A stretch of 64,000 nt of DNA from Tenacibaculum caenipelagi. Its GTDB lineage: Bacteria > Bacteroidota > Bacteroidia > Flavobacteriales > Flavobacteriaceae. Each line of letters starts with the position of its first letter. Position 1 is the first letter of the stretch. The stretch is taken from NCBI RefSeq assembly GCF_004363005.1, contig NZ_SNYH01000006.1, positions 186,001 to 250,000 on the forward strand, written 5' to 3'. The notes below the pieces were generated by a model. The model ran no database searches, was not told where the DNA came from, and saw only the letters and a list, made by a program, of their open reading frames with translations. The position numbers and the translations under genes were made by a program. This document shows positions 8,799 to 16,655 of the stretch, piece by piece.

Positions 8799-10325
8799 TT
8801 AATGTTTAAAATGTCTTGTTCCTGTAAAAACCATAGCTACATCATGGTCGTTACAATAATCAATGCTTAATTGATCTTTAATTGAACCTCCTGGCTGAAT
8901 TACGCTTTTTACACCTGCTTTATGTGCAATTTCTACACAGTCAGGGAATGGAAAAAATGCATCACTAGCCATTACTGCTCCGTTTAAATCGAAATTAAAA
9001 CTAGTAGCTTTTTCAATTGCTTGTCTTAAAGCATCAACTCTACTGGTTTGCCCAGTTCCACCAGCTAATAACTGCTTATCTTTAACTAAGATAATAGTGT
9101 TGGATTTTGTGTTTTTACATAGCTTAGATGCAAACAACAAATCCTCTAACTCACTTTCTGATGGTTTATTGTTGGTAGGGTATGATAAATCTTCTAATTT
9201 ATCAGTGATATAGTCTTTATCTTGTACTAATACTCCATTTAAGGCAGTTCTTACTGTTTGTTTTGGTAATTCAATTTCTTTTTGAACTAAAAGTACTCTG
9301 TTCTTTTTACCTTTTAAAATCTCTAAGGCATCTGCATCATATTCAGGAGCAATTACAACTTCACAGAATAACTTGTGAATTTCTTCAGCGGTAGCTTTGT
9401 CAATTTTTGTGTTCGAAATTAAAATACCTCCAAAAGCTGAAACGGGATCACCCGCTAAAGCATCAACATATGCTTGGTAGATTGTTTTTCGTTGAGCAAA
9501 ACCACAAGCATTGTTATGTTTTAAAATAGCAAAGGTTGGATCTTCACCTTTGAATTCTTCCATTAAATTTACAGCAGCATCTACGTCTAAAAGGTTGTTG
9601 TAACTTAACTCTTTTCCGTGTAACTTATCAAACATTGCGTCTAAATCACCAAAGAAAAATCCTTTTTGGTGAGGGTTTTCTCCATAGCGTAACACTTTTG
9701 AGGTAGTTTCGCTAGCTTTATACACAACTTCTTCTTCATTAAAATAATTAAAGATAGCTGTGTCGTAATGTGATGAAATATTGAAAGCTTTAGCAGCAAA
9801 CTTTTTTCTGTCGCTTAATGTAGTGTTTCCGTTATTTTCAGAAATAATGTTTAAGAAATCTGCATACTGCTCCATTGAAGAAACAATTACTGTGTCTTTA
9901 AAGTTTTTTGCAGCGGCACGGATTAATGAAATACCTCCGATATCAATTTTTTCAATAATATCTTGTTCAGAAGCACCAGAAGCTACCGTTTTTTCAAAAG
10001 GATATAAATCAACAATTACTAAATCTAGCTGCGGGATGTTATACTCTTCCATCTCAGTAATATCACCTTCGTGATCTTGTCTGTTTAAAATACCTCCAAA
10101 AACTTTAGGGTGTAAAGTTTTTACTCGTCCACCTAAAATTGAAGGGTATGAAGTAACATCTTCTACAGGAACAACATTTATTCCTAATTCGTTGATGAAC
10201 TTTTCAGTTCCTCCAGTAGAATAAATAGTAACTCCTAGCTCGTTAAGCTTTTTTACAATAGGCTCCAATCCGTCTTTATGAAAAACAGATATTAGTGCTG
10301 ATTTAATAGTTTTTGTAGTATTCAT
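8799..10325 (-). CDS. purH: Bifunctional AICAR formyltransferase / IMP cyclohydrolase
   Basis: Catalyses the last two steps of IMP synthesis in the cytoplasm. The 508-aa protein has an N-terminal MGS-like IMP cyclohydrolase domain (ALISVFHKDGLEPIVKKL, YSTGGT, GGRVKTLHPKVFGGIL) and a C-terminal AICAR transformylase domain with the KHNNACGFA active-site segment and ending VMVFTGTRHFKH, the usual PurH terminus. Upstream is a good promoter at 10348-10378. It lies just upstream of mreB, a gene order I recall as common in flavobacteria. Confidence 0.97.
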   Translation of the reverse strand: MNTTKTIKSALISVFHKDGLEPIVKKLNELGVTIYSTGGTEKFINELGINVVPVEDVTSYPSILGGRVKTLHPKVFGGILNRQDHEGDITEMEEYNIPQLDLVIVDLYPFEKTVASGASEQDIIEKIDIGGISLIRAAAKNFKDTVIVSSMEQYADFLNIISENNGNTTLSDRKKFAAKAFNISSHYDTAIFNYFNEEEVVYKASETTSKVLRYGENPHQKGFFFGDLDAMFDKLHGKELSYNNLLDVDAAVNLMEEFKGEDPTFAILKHNNACGFAQRKTIYQAYVDALAGDPVSAFGGILISNTKIDKATAEEIHKLFCEVVIAPEYDADALEILKGKKNRVLLVQKEIELPKQTVRTALNGVLVQDKDYITDKLEDLSYPTNNKPSESELEDLLFASKLCKNTKSNTIILVKDKQLLAGGTGQTSRVDALRQAIEKATSFNFDLNGAVMASDAFFPFPDCVEIAHKAGVKSVIQPGGSIKDQLSIDYCNDHDVAMVFTGTRHFKH

Positions 10326-10347
10326 TATTGTTGTGTTGTTAAGCTTG

Positions 10348-10378
10348 CAAAGCTAGTAAAACCCTGGGGGTTATACAA
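10348..10378 (-). promoter_or_regulatory. Probable purH promoter
   Basis: On the minus strand TTG (10376-10378), a 20-bp spacer and TAGCTTTG (10348-10355) match the Bacteroidetes consensus, placing the start of transcription about 20 nt upstream of the purH ATG. Confidence 0.65.
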
Positions 10379-10401
10379 TAAAATTTTAAGTTTTGAATAG
10401 T

Positions 10402-10444
10402 GAAAAAAACACCACCAAAATTGTTCTTATTCTGGTGGTGTTTT
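10402..10444 (-). terminator. Terminator of the 41-aa small gene
   Basis: Read on the minus strand, AAAACACCACC and GGTGGTGTTTT form an 11-bp stem around a loop of about 18 nt, followed by a run of seven T. It lies about 28 nt after the stop codon of the small gene at 10472. Confidence 0.8.
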
Positions 10445-10471
10445 GTACAACAAATATGAAAAAAGAAAATT

Positions 10472-10597
10472 TTACTCTGCAGTTTCTAAAAAATTACGAA
10501 ACCATACAGCGAATTTTTCTAATAAAGATTGTTGAGATTTTGAGTGAGCATTAGCGCTTCCTAATGCTGCATAAGAAGGATATTCTTTACTACTCAT
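10472..10597 (-). CDS. Small 41-aa protein of unknown function
   Basis: An ATG at 10597 opens a 41-codon frame starting MSSKEYPSYAALGSANAHSK and ending in an amphipathic segment, LLEKFAVWFRNFLETAE. It has no signal peptide and no recognised domain. The support is its setting: a near-consensus promoter at 10634-10665, a leader of about 33 nt, and a strong terminator 28 nt after the stop, making a self-contained unit between purH and the GAF gene. The amphipathic C-terminus could bind a membrane or a partner protein; that is inference. A non-coding or dual-function RNA is the alternative. Confidence 0.6.
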   Translation of the reverse strand: MSSKEYPSYAALGSANAHSKSQQSLLEKFAVWFRNFLETAE

Positions 10598-10633
10598 AAT
10601 TTAAGGGGATTAAATGGGGTTAATAAATCTGAC

Positions 10634-10665
10634 CAAATTAAAGAAAAAAAATCCTAATAATCAAA
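10634..10665 (-). promoter_or_regulatory. Probable promoter of the 41-aa small gene
   Basis: On the minus strand TTTG (10662-10665), a 20-bp spacer and TTAATTTG (10634-10641) differ from the Bacteroidetes consensus at one position. Confidence 0.55.
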
Positions 10666-10679
10666 CAATTGCGAAAAAA

Positions 10680-11132
10680 TTATATAAAGTCTGCTACTTT
10701 TTTGCATGTGTACTCTAATAATTCTTCATCATTAGGGGTAAATGGGTTAATTGTATGAGAATCAATATCTATTTGTCCAATATTTTCTCCGTTAACAAAA
10801 ATTGGAATTACAATTTCAGATTTTACTTTCCATCCGCAAGAAATATAATTGTCTTGTTCATTAACATCTTGTACTACAAAGTTTTTGTTAGTTACAGCTA
10901 CCTGACCGCAAATTCCTTTTCCAAAAGGAATAATGGTGTGTTCAGTTGGTTCTCCGTTAAACTGTGCTAATTTTAATTCTTCTTTATCTCCATTTTTAAA
11001 GTAAAACCCAACCCAATCGTAGTAAGAAATTTCTGAAGCTAAATAATCGCAAATTCGTTGTAGTTTTTCTTCTTTAGAAGAAGTAGAGTTAGCTATTGTG
11101 TCAATATTATTTTTTAATTCTTGTATGTTCAT
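10680..11132 (-). CDS. GAF domain protein, free-methionine-R-sulfoxide reductase-like
   Basis: The 150-aa protein is a single GAF domain. The segments IPFGKGICGQVA and YISCGWKVKSEIVIPIF, then IGQIDIDSH, align by eye with the free methionine-(R)-sulfoxide reductases, which reduce free Met-R-sulfoxide in the cytoplasm. Two of the three conserved cysteines are present (in GICG and in ISC). The third, which normally sits about ten residues before GICG, is absent here. It may therefore be a two-cysteine variant or a ligand-binding GAF protein. It stands alone on the minus strand. Confidence 0.8.
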   Translation of the reverse strand: MNIQELKNNIDTIANSTSSKEEKLQRICDYLASEISYYDWVGFYFKNGDKEELKLAQFNGEPTEHTIIPFGKGICGQVAVTNKNFVVQDVNEQDNYISCGWKVKSEIVIPIFVNGENIGQIDIDSHTINPFTPNDEELLEYTCKKVADFI

Positions 11133-11239
11133 TGTTTATGTTTCTTATCTTGTTCGTAAAGAGTGTTTAAAGCTTACAAAAATAGTTGTATGAGTTGTGA
11201 TAAAAAATAGAATTTTTAAATTTTGTATGTTTGCAATAA

Positions 11240-11650
11240 ATGAAGAAATATATATCTAAAATAACAGCAATATTCTTAGCGCTAGTTGTGCTACTGTCTA
11301 CATTTTCTTTTAATGTAGAAAAGCATTTTTGTGGTGATTTTTTAGTAGCTATTTCTTACGTAGGAAACGTTGCTAGTTGTAATGATGTAGAAGAGGATAG
11401 CTGTGAGAGTAAAACAATTGAGCCTTCATGTTGTAAAGACGATGCTGAGTTTTTAAAAGGACAAACTCAAATTCAAAAATCGTCTGTTGAAAAAGTAACC
11501 TTTACAAAGGTTATAACAGCAGTTGCTTCATATATTTATTACAAGCAATTATTCTCAAACTTAGAAAAACAGTTTGTTCCACACAAGTTTTATGTACCGC
11601 CCAAACTGTTTTTTGATATACAGGTACTTCACGAGGTTTTTATCATATGA
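11240..11650 (+). CDS. HYC_CC_PP family small secreted/membrane protein
   Basis: The 136-aa protein has an N-terminal hydrophobic segment (about residues 8-24, a signal peptide or anchor), then HFCGDF, a Cys-rich region with C-DVEEDSC and PSCCKDD, and a Pro-containing end (FVPHKFYVPPKLF). This His-Cys / Cys-Cys / Pro-Pro layout is what I know as the HYC_CC_PP family of Bacteroidetes, usually found next to TonB receptors and metal-binding proteins. Here a TonB receptor and an HMA protein follow on the same strand. A role in copper or other soft-metal handling in the envelope is inferred from the cysteines and neighbours. Confidence 0.75.
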   Translation: MKKYISKITAIFLALVVLLSTFSFNVEKHFCGDFLVAISYVGNVASCNDVEEDSCESKTIEPSCCKDDAEFLKGQTQIQKSSVEKVTFTKVITAVASYIYYKQLFSNLEKQFVPHKFYVPPKLFFDIQVLHEVFII

Positions 11651-11709
11651 TACTAATAGTTCTTTTACAAAAAGTTTAGAATTATATAATTAAGTATGAT
11701 AAATTAAGA

Positions 11710-13947
11710 ATGAAAAGATTTTTTATAGTCAGTATTTTTTTGCTGATTTCTTCATCACTTTTTGCTCAGAAAGAGTTAAAAGGAGTGATAAAAGATAAAA
11801 ATGGACCTAAAGATAATTTAGGAGTTTACGGAGCCAATATCCATTGGTTAAATACGGAAGTTGGTACTACTACTAACAAAAAAGGAATGTTTAGTATTCC
11901 GTATAAAAAAGAATATAGAAAATTAATAATAAGTTTTGTTGGTTATAAAATAGATACAATAATTGTTAACAGTACAAAACCAATCAATCATTATTTAACT
12001 GAGAGCAATACCTTAGAAGAAGTTGCTATTACAGCAAAAAAAGATGCTACTCAGCGATCTTATTTACAAACACAAAATTTGGTAACTATTAATAGTGAAG
12101 AACTGTTAAAAGCAGCTTGTTGTAATTTGTCTGAAAGTTTTGAAACCAATCCTTCTATTGATGTTAATTTTTCTGATGCATTAACAGGAACAAAACAAAT
12201 ACAAATGTTAGGTTTAACAAGTCCGTATTTGTTAATTACACAAGAAAATATACCATCAATAAGAGGAGCAGCACAAGCATTTGGGTTAACATTTACACCT
12301 GGAACTTGGGTTGAAAGTATTCAAATAACAAAGGGAGCAGGAAGTGTTATAAATGGTTTTGAAAGTATTTCAGGACAAATAAATACTGAGCTAGTAAAAC
12401 CATCAACTAATCATAAATTTTACCTTAATGCTTATGGAGCTATGGGTGGTAGGTTTGAATTGAATACTCATTTTAATCAAAAAGTGAGTGAAAAATGGCA
12501 AACTGGTTTGTATGTGCATGGAAATTATAGAGGAGAAAAGTTTGATAAGAATAGTGATAACTTTTTAGATAATCCGTTAGCAGAACAAATAAATGTGATG
12601 AATCGTTGGCAATATACTGATGCCGAAAAAGGATGGGTAAGTTTTATCAATTTTAGGTATTTAGATGATTCAAAACAGGTAGGTGAAGTTGATTTTAATC
12701 CAAAAGAAGATAGAGGTTCAAATACAGTTTGGGGAAGTGAAATAAAAACCAAACGTTTTGATACTTCTGTAAAAGTAGGGTACGTTTTTCCTGATTTACC
12801 TTTTCAAAATATGGGTTTTCAAGCAGCCTACAGTAATCATGAACAAGATTCCTATTTTGGGTTACGAGAGTACAATATTAAGCATCAAAGTTTTTACAGT
12901 AATTTTATGTTTAGCTCAATTATTGGAGATACTCGTAATAAATTTAAAACAGGTGCTAGTTTTACGTATGATAAATACGATGAATTTGTAAGTGCGGTAA
13001 TGAATTCGAATTTTGATAGAAATGAAAATTCAATAGGAGCATTTTTCGAATATGCTTATGATAATGCTGATAATTTAAGTGTTACTGCTGGACTTCGATT
13101 AGATTATCATAATTTGTTAGGAACCTTTGTGACACCTAGGTTGCATATGCGTTATGTTCCTTTGGGAAGAGGAGTACTTAGGGTTTCTGTAGGAAGAGGA
13201 AAACGAAGTGCTAATATTTTTGCGGAGAATCAACAGTTTTTTGCTTCGTCAAGAACAGTTACTATTGAAAATTCAGGAGGAAATATTTATGGATTAGATC
13301 CAGAAGTGGCTTGGAATTATGGAGTTTCGTTTTTACAAGGGTATAAACTATTTGGTAGAAAAGGAGATGTAACATTCGATTTTTATCAGACAAATTTTTC
13401 AAATCAGGTAGTAGTTGATTGGGAAAATCCGCAAGAGATATCTTTTTATAATTTAGAAGGAAAAAGTATAGCTAATAGTTTTCAGGTAGAAGTTAATCAA
13501 AATATTATTCCGTATTTCAATACTCGATTCTCGTATAAGTTTTACGATGTTTCTACTGATTATAAATCTGGAAACCTAGCGAAAGCATTGCAAGCTAAAC
13601 ATCGTTTTTTTGCCAATGTATCTTACGAAACTAAAACAGAAGATAACGACGCTAGTTGGAAGTTTGATGTAACCTATAATTGGATAGGAGAGCAACGATT
13701 ACCAGATACAAACAATCAGTTACCAATTTATTCTGATAGTTATAATTTGTTAAACACACAAATAACAAAAGTGTTTTCAAAAAAGTTTGAAGTTTACGCT
13801 GGAGCTGAAAACATTACAAATTACAAACAAAAAAATCCTATCTTAGGAAGTGATAATCCATTTGGAGCAAATTTTGATACTACTATTATATATGCACCAG
13901 TTTTTGGAAGTAACTTCTATACAGGGTTACGATTTAAAATAGATTAA
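11710..13947 (+). CDS. TonB-dependent receptor with carboxypeptidase-like N-domain, probable metal-related
   Basis: Outer-membrane receptor of 745 aa. A signal peptide ends near SSLFAQ (residue about 20). Residues about 22-105 form a carboxypeptidase-regulatory-like beta domain (GVYGANIHWLNTEVGTTTNK). A plug domain follows (about 110-225) and then a beta-barrel ending GSNFYTGLRFKID. The plug carries a notable Cys pair in LLKAACCNLSESFETNPSID. Lying between a Cys-rich HYC_CC_PP protein and an HMA protein on the same strand, it probably imports or senses a metal or metal chelate, copper being the best guess. TonB receptor assignment is secure; the substrate is not. Confidence 0.92.
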   Translation: MKRFFIVSIFLLISSSLFAQKELKGVIKDKNGPKDNLGVYGANIHWLNTEVGTTTNKKGMFSIPYKKEYRKLIISFVGYKIDTIIVNSTKPINHYLTESNTLEEVAITAKKDATQRSYLQTQNLVTINSEELLKAACCNLSESFETNPSIDVNFSDALTGTKQIQMLGLTSPYLLITQENIPSIRGAAQAFGLTFTPGTWVESIQITKGAGSVINGFESISGQINTELVKPSTNHKFYLNAYGAMGGRFELNTHFNQKVSEKWQTGLYVHGNYRGEKFDKNSDNFLDNPLAEQINVMNRWQYTDAEKGWVSFINFRYLDDSKQVGEVDFNPKEDRGSNTVWGSEIKTKRFDTSVKVGYVFPDLPFQNMGFQAAYSNHEQDSYFGLREYNIKHQSFYSNFMFSSIIGDTRNKFKTGASFTYDKYDEFVSAVMNSNFDRNENSIGAFFEYAYDNADNLSVTAGLRLDYHNLLGTFVTPRLHMRYVPLGRGVLRVSVGRGKRSANIFAENQQFFASSRTVTIENSGGNIYGLDPEVAWNYGVSFLQGYKLFGRKGDVTFDFYQTNFSNQVVVDWENPQEISFYNLEGKSIANSFQVEVNQNIIPYFNTRFSYKFYDVSTDYKSGNLAKALQAKHRFFANVSYETKTEDNDASWKFDVTYNWIGEQRLPDTNNQLPIYSDSYNLLNTQITKVFSKKFEVYAGAENITNYKQKNPILGSDNPFGANFDTTIIYAPVFGSNFYTGLRFKID

Positions 13948-13978
13948 TCAATTCAACAAATAATAAATAAAGGAGACC

Positions 13979-14341
13979 ATGAAAAACATATTTTTATTAG
14001 TAGCAGTTTTATTATTAAGTACATCAGTATTTGCTCAGAAAAAGAATGCAAAAGTATCTTTTGAGGTAGATGGTGTTTGTATGATGTGTAAAAAACGTAT
14101 TGAAAAAGCTGCGTTAAAAACAAAAGGAGTGAAGTTTGCACAATGGGATGTAAATACTCATAAACTAAGTTTAATTATTGATGAGCATAAGACCAATACA
14201 GAAACAGTTAAAAAAACTATTGCAAGTATAGGGCACGATACGAAAGATTTTAAAGCACCTAAAGAAGCATATGATAATTTACATGAATGTTGTAAATATC
14301 GTGATGAAGAAGTGCAGGAAGATCATAAAAAGAAAAACTAA
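13979..14341 (+). CDS. Secreted heavy-metal-associated (HMA) domain protein
   Basis: The 120-aa protein has a signal peptide (residues 1-20, ending SVFAQK) followed by an HMA ferredoxin-like fold of about 70 residues. The metal-binding motif is CMMCKKRIEKAALKTKGV, with the CxxC typical of Atx1/MerP-like soft-metal chaperones. The tail has a second Cys pair (HECCKYRDEE) and is rich in Lys and His. It starts 31 nt after the TonB receptor stop and is probably co-transcribed. It likely carries Cu(I) or a similar ion in the periplasm. Confidence 0.88.
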   Translation: MKNIFLLVAVLLLSTSVFAQKKNAKVSFEVDGVCMMCKKRIEKAALKTKGVKFAQWDVNTHKLSLIIDEHKTNTETVKKTIASIGHDTKDFKAPKEAYDNLHECCKYRDEEVQEDHKKKN

Positions 14342-14586
14342 TATCTTTTTCTATTAGTCAGAAGCTTTTTAGAAATATTTGCATTTTACCTGTTGTTTTG
14401 GAATAAAATTAATTTGTATAGTTGTTTTTATTGAAAAAAGACTACAAAATTAAAAAAATAAAAACCACCCTAAAAGGGTGGTGTCCTGTATAGAGGAAAC
14501 AAATACTTTTGTCAGAGTTAATCTAGCTCTAAACTTTTTATGTTTAGGTTAATATAATTAAAGGGGAATTATAACTAAGAATAACA
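14342..14586. other. Intergenic region with minus-strand terminator-like hairpin
   Basis: Between the HMA gene and the small zinc-ribbon gene no open frame with a start was found. It contains a 7-bp hairpin, ACCACCC/GGGTGGT (14464-14482), followed by T-rich sequence only on the minus strand, although both flanking genes are on the plus strand. A TACTTTTG -7-like box lies at 14504-14511 on the plus strand, without a good -33 element. Confidence 0.5.
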
Positions 14587-14754
14587 ATGATAGTAACATG
14601 TCCAAAGTGCAATTCTAATATTTTAAGAAGGAAAAGAAGAAGCTTTGTTTTAAAACTTATACCATATTCAAAAGTATATAAGTGTTATATGTGTAAAACA
14701 ACGTTTCTTCATACAAAACAGTATGTGACAGCTTTTTTGAGCAGTAGAAAATAA
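14587..14754 (+). CDS. Small zinc-ribbon-like protein (55 aa)
   Basis: ATG at 14587 opens a 55-codon frame with two CxxC knuckles, MIVTCPKCNSNILRRKRRSF and VYKCYMCKTTF, separated by about 24 residues. The four cysteines and the basic stretch between them suggest a zinc ribbon that could bind nucleic acid or a protein partner. An AAAGGGG stretch lies about 15 nt upstream of the start. A bidirectional terminator follows at 14805. No family is assigned; function unknown. Confidence 0.65.
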   Translation: MIVTCPKCNSNILRRKRRSFVLKLIPYSKVYKCYMCKTTFLHTKQYVTAFLSSRK

Positions 14755-14804
14755 GAAGGGAAAATTGTAAAATGATTTAATTAAAAAATTAAAGTTCACT
14801 CAAT

Positions 14805-14836
14805 AAAAAAACCAAGTTTTAAACTTGGTTTTTTTA
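14805..14836. terminator. Bidirectional terminator between the zinc-ribbon gene and rluB
   Basis: AAAAAACCAAGTTT and AAACTTGGTTTTTT form a near-perfect palindrome with T tracts on both strands, lying between convergent genes. Confidence 0.85.
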
Positions 14837-15673
14837 TTACATCATTTGTAAATTATTGATTTCTTGTTGAGTTAATTCACGCCATCTACCTCGTGGTAAA
14901 TTCTTTTTAGTTAAACTAGCAAAAACTACTCTGTCTAGTTTTATAACATTATAACCAAAGTGTTCAAAGATTTTACGTACAATACGGTTTCTTCCTGAAT
15001 GAATTTCGATTCCTACTTCATTTTTCTTTTCTCCCTCTACATACGAAACAGCATCGATAAACACCTTTCTTCCTTCAATAATTACATCTCCACGTAGTTT
15101 TTCTAAGTCGGATAAGGTTAATTTTTTATCTAAAGTTGCATGGTATAACTTACGCACATTGTGTTTTGGATGTGTTAGTTTTTTGGCCATTTCACCATCG
15201 TTGGTAAATAAAAGTAAGCCAGTAGTGTTTCTGTCTAACCTTCCTACAGGATAAATACGTTCTTTGGTAGCGCTTGCAATAATTTCCATTACTGTTTTAC
15301 GACCACGATCGTCCTCCATAGTAGTAATGTAATTTTTAGGTTTATTTAGTAGTACGTAACGCTTTTTTTCCATAGAAATTAAGGTTCCGTCAAAACGAAC
15401 TTCATCAATAGGCTGTACTTTGTAGCCCATTTCAGTTACCAGTTTTCCGTTAACAGAAACGCTTCCGTGTTCAATGTAAGTGTCAGCTTCTCTACGAGAG
15501 CAAATTCCTGAGTTAGAGATGAATTTGTTTAAACGAATACCTGTGTCTTCAGTTTTTTTCTGAACAGGTTTATTTGTTTTTGGTTTTCTGAAATCTTTTT
15601 TGAATTGATTTTTTTCTTGAGGATTGCTGTTACGTCCAGCTTGTCGTCCTCTCGACGAGTTTTTTGAATTCAT
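14837..15673 (-). CDS. RluB/RsuA-family pseudouridine synthase
   Basis: Modifies uridine to pseudouridine in ribosomal RNA. The 278-aa protein has a basic, low-complexity N-terminus (about residues 1-45), an S4 RNA-binding domain (about 46-90, IRLNKFISNSGICSRREADT), and a catalytic domain with the family motif GRLDRNTTGLLLFTNDGE, whose Asp is the nucleophile. RluB (23S) is more likely than RsuA (16S) but cannot be settled by eye. A -7 box, TAAATTTG, lies at 15696-15703 on the minus strand. Confidence 0.92.
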   Translation of the reverse strand: MNSKNSSRGRQAGRNSNPQEKNQFKKDFRKPKTNKPVQKKTEDTGIRLNKFISNSGICSRREADTYIEHGSVSVNGKLVTEMGYKVQPIDEVRFDGTLISMEKKRYVLLNKPKNYITTMEDDRGRKTVMEIIASATKERIYPVGRLDRNTTGLLLFTNDGEMAKKLTHPKHNVRKLYHATLDKKLTLSDLEKLRGDVIIEGRKVFIDAVSYVEGEKKNEVGIEIHSGRNRIVRKIFEHFGYNVIKLDRVVFASLTKKNLPRGRWRELTQQEINNLQMM

Positions 15674-15720
15674 ACTTTAAATTTTAAAAAGTGTGCAAAT
15701 TTACGCCAATTATTTGGTTT

Positions 15721-16638
15721 TTAATCTAAAACTTCGACTACTTTGTCTAAAATTAAAGATTTATCAATAAAAAGTAAACTAAAAACACCAATCAATAAAA
15801 GTATTTTTAAAATATTATGTACTAGTCGATATTGGTTGTTTTGGGTTGATTTCCATATGTAGATTCCGACAAATATTAAAGTTATAGCAGCTAAATAAAA
15901 ATAGTATTTCATGTATTCAATAGCAGGGTAATTATATAAAATACCAATAGGAATCAAAGTAAGTGTCATTAATAAAATAACGAGTTTTTTGGTGTTGCGT
16001 TCACCATATTTTACAGGAAAAGTATTATAGTTGTTAGCAATAGCTCCTTTTATGTTTTCCAAGTCTTTAATTAGTTCGCGTATCATAATTACTAGGAAAA
16101 GAAAAATAGCATGCACAAAAATTACTTTTGAAAAATTTTTATAGTGTACAAAAATCACAAAAAAAGGAAGAATTGTTAGTACAGTGGCTGATATTAGGCC
16201 TATTAATGAATACTTTTTTAATTTATGAGAGTAAAACCAAATACCAAAAATATACACAGCAAAGAATAAGGCAGCCCTCCATGATACTAACCAGCCAAAA
16301 CCAAAACCAATAAAATTTAATAAGAAGTATAATCGTAGTTTAGTTTCTTGTTTTACATATGAATCGATTCCTGTTTTTATGGGGCGATTTATTTTGTCGG
16401 CCTTTTTATCATAAAAATTATTAATTATATACCCTGAAGCAACAACGCAAACAGTTGCAATAACTAAATAAAGTAAGTGCCAATCAAATACTATAGGTTT
16501 TACTGATTTGGTATCAGAAAAAATAAAAATAGCAGCCAAATATTGTGCTGCTATTAATACAAGAATGTTATAACCTCTTATAACCGATAAAAGGCTAAAT
16601 ATTTTTAAAAGTAAGGTGTTGTTTTTAAATGTACTCAT
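15721..16638 (-). CDS. UbiA-family prenyltransferase, geranylgeranylglycerol-phosphate geranylgeranyltransferase-like
   Basis: Integral membrane prenyltransferase of 305 aa with about eight hydrophobic segments. The first Asp-rich motif is NNFYDKKADKINRP (the NDxxDxxxDxxNRP class). The second is weaker, around RELIKDLENIKGA. In Flavobacteriaceae this family is usually named after the archaeal enzyme that attaches a second geranylgeranyl chain to geranylgeranylglyceryl phosphate, making an ether lipid. Its position beside mevalonate kinase supports an isoprenoid substrate. UbiA membership is secure; the exact substrate is not. Confidence 0.85.
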   Translation of the reverse strand: MSTFKNNTLLLKIFSLLSVIRGYNILVLIAAQYLAAIFIFSDTKSVKPIVFDWHLLYLVIATVCVVASGYIINNFYDKKADKINRPIKTGIDSYVKQETKLRLYFLLNFIGFGFGWLVSWRAALFFAVYIFGIWFYSHKLKKYSLIGLISATVLTILPFFVIFVHYKNFSKVIFVHAIFLFLVIMIRELIKDLENIKGAIANNYNTFPVKYGERNTKKLVILLMTLTLIPIGILYNYPAIEYMKYYFYLAAITLIFVGIYIWKSTQNNQYRLVHNILKILLLIGVFSLLFIDKSLILDKVVEVLD

Positions 16639-16655
16639 TACTTAATAGTAGCATT

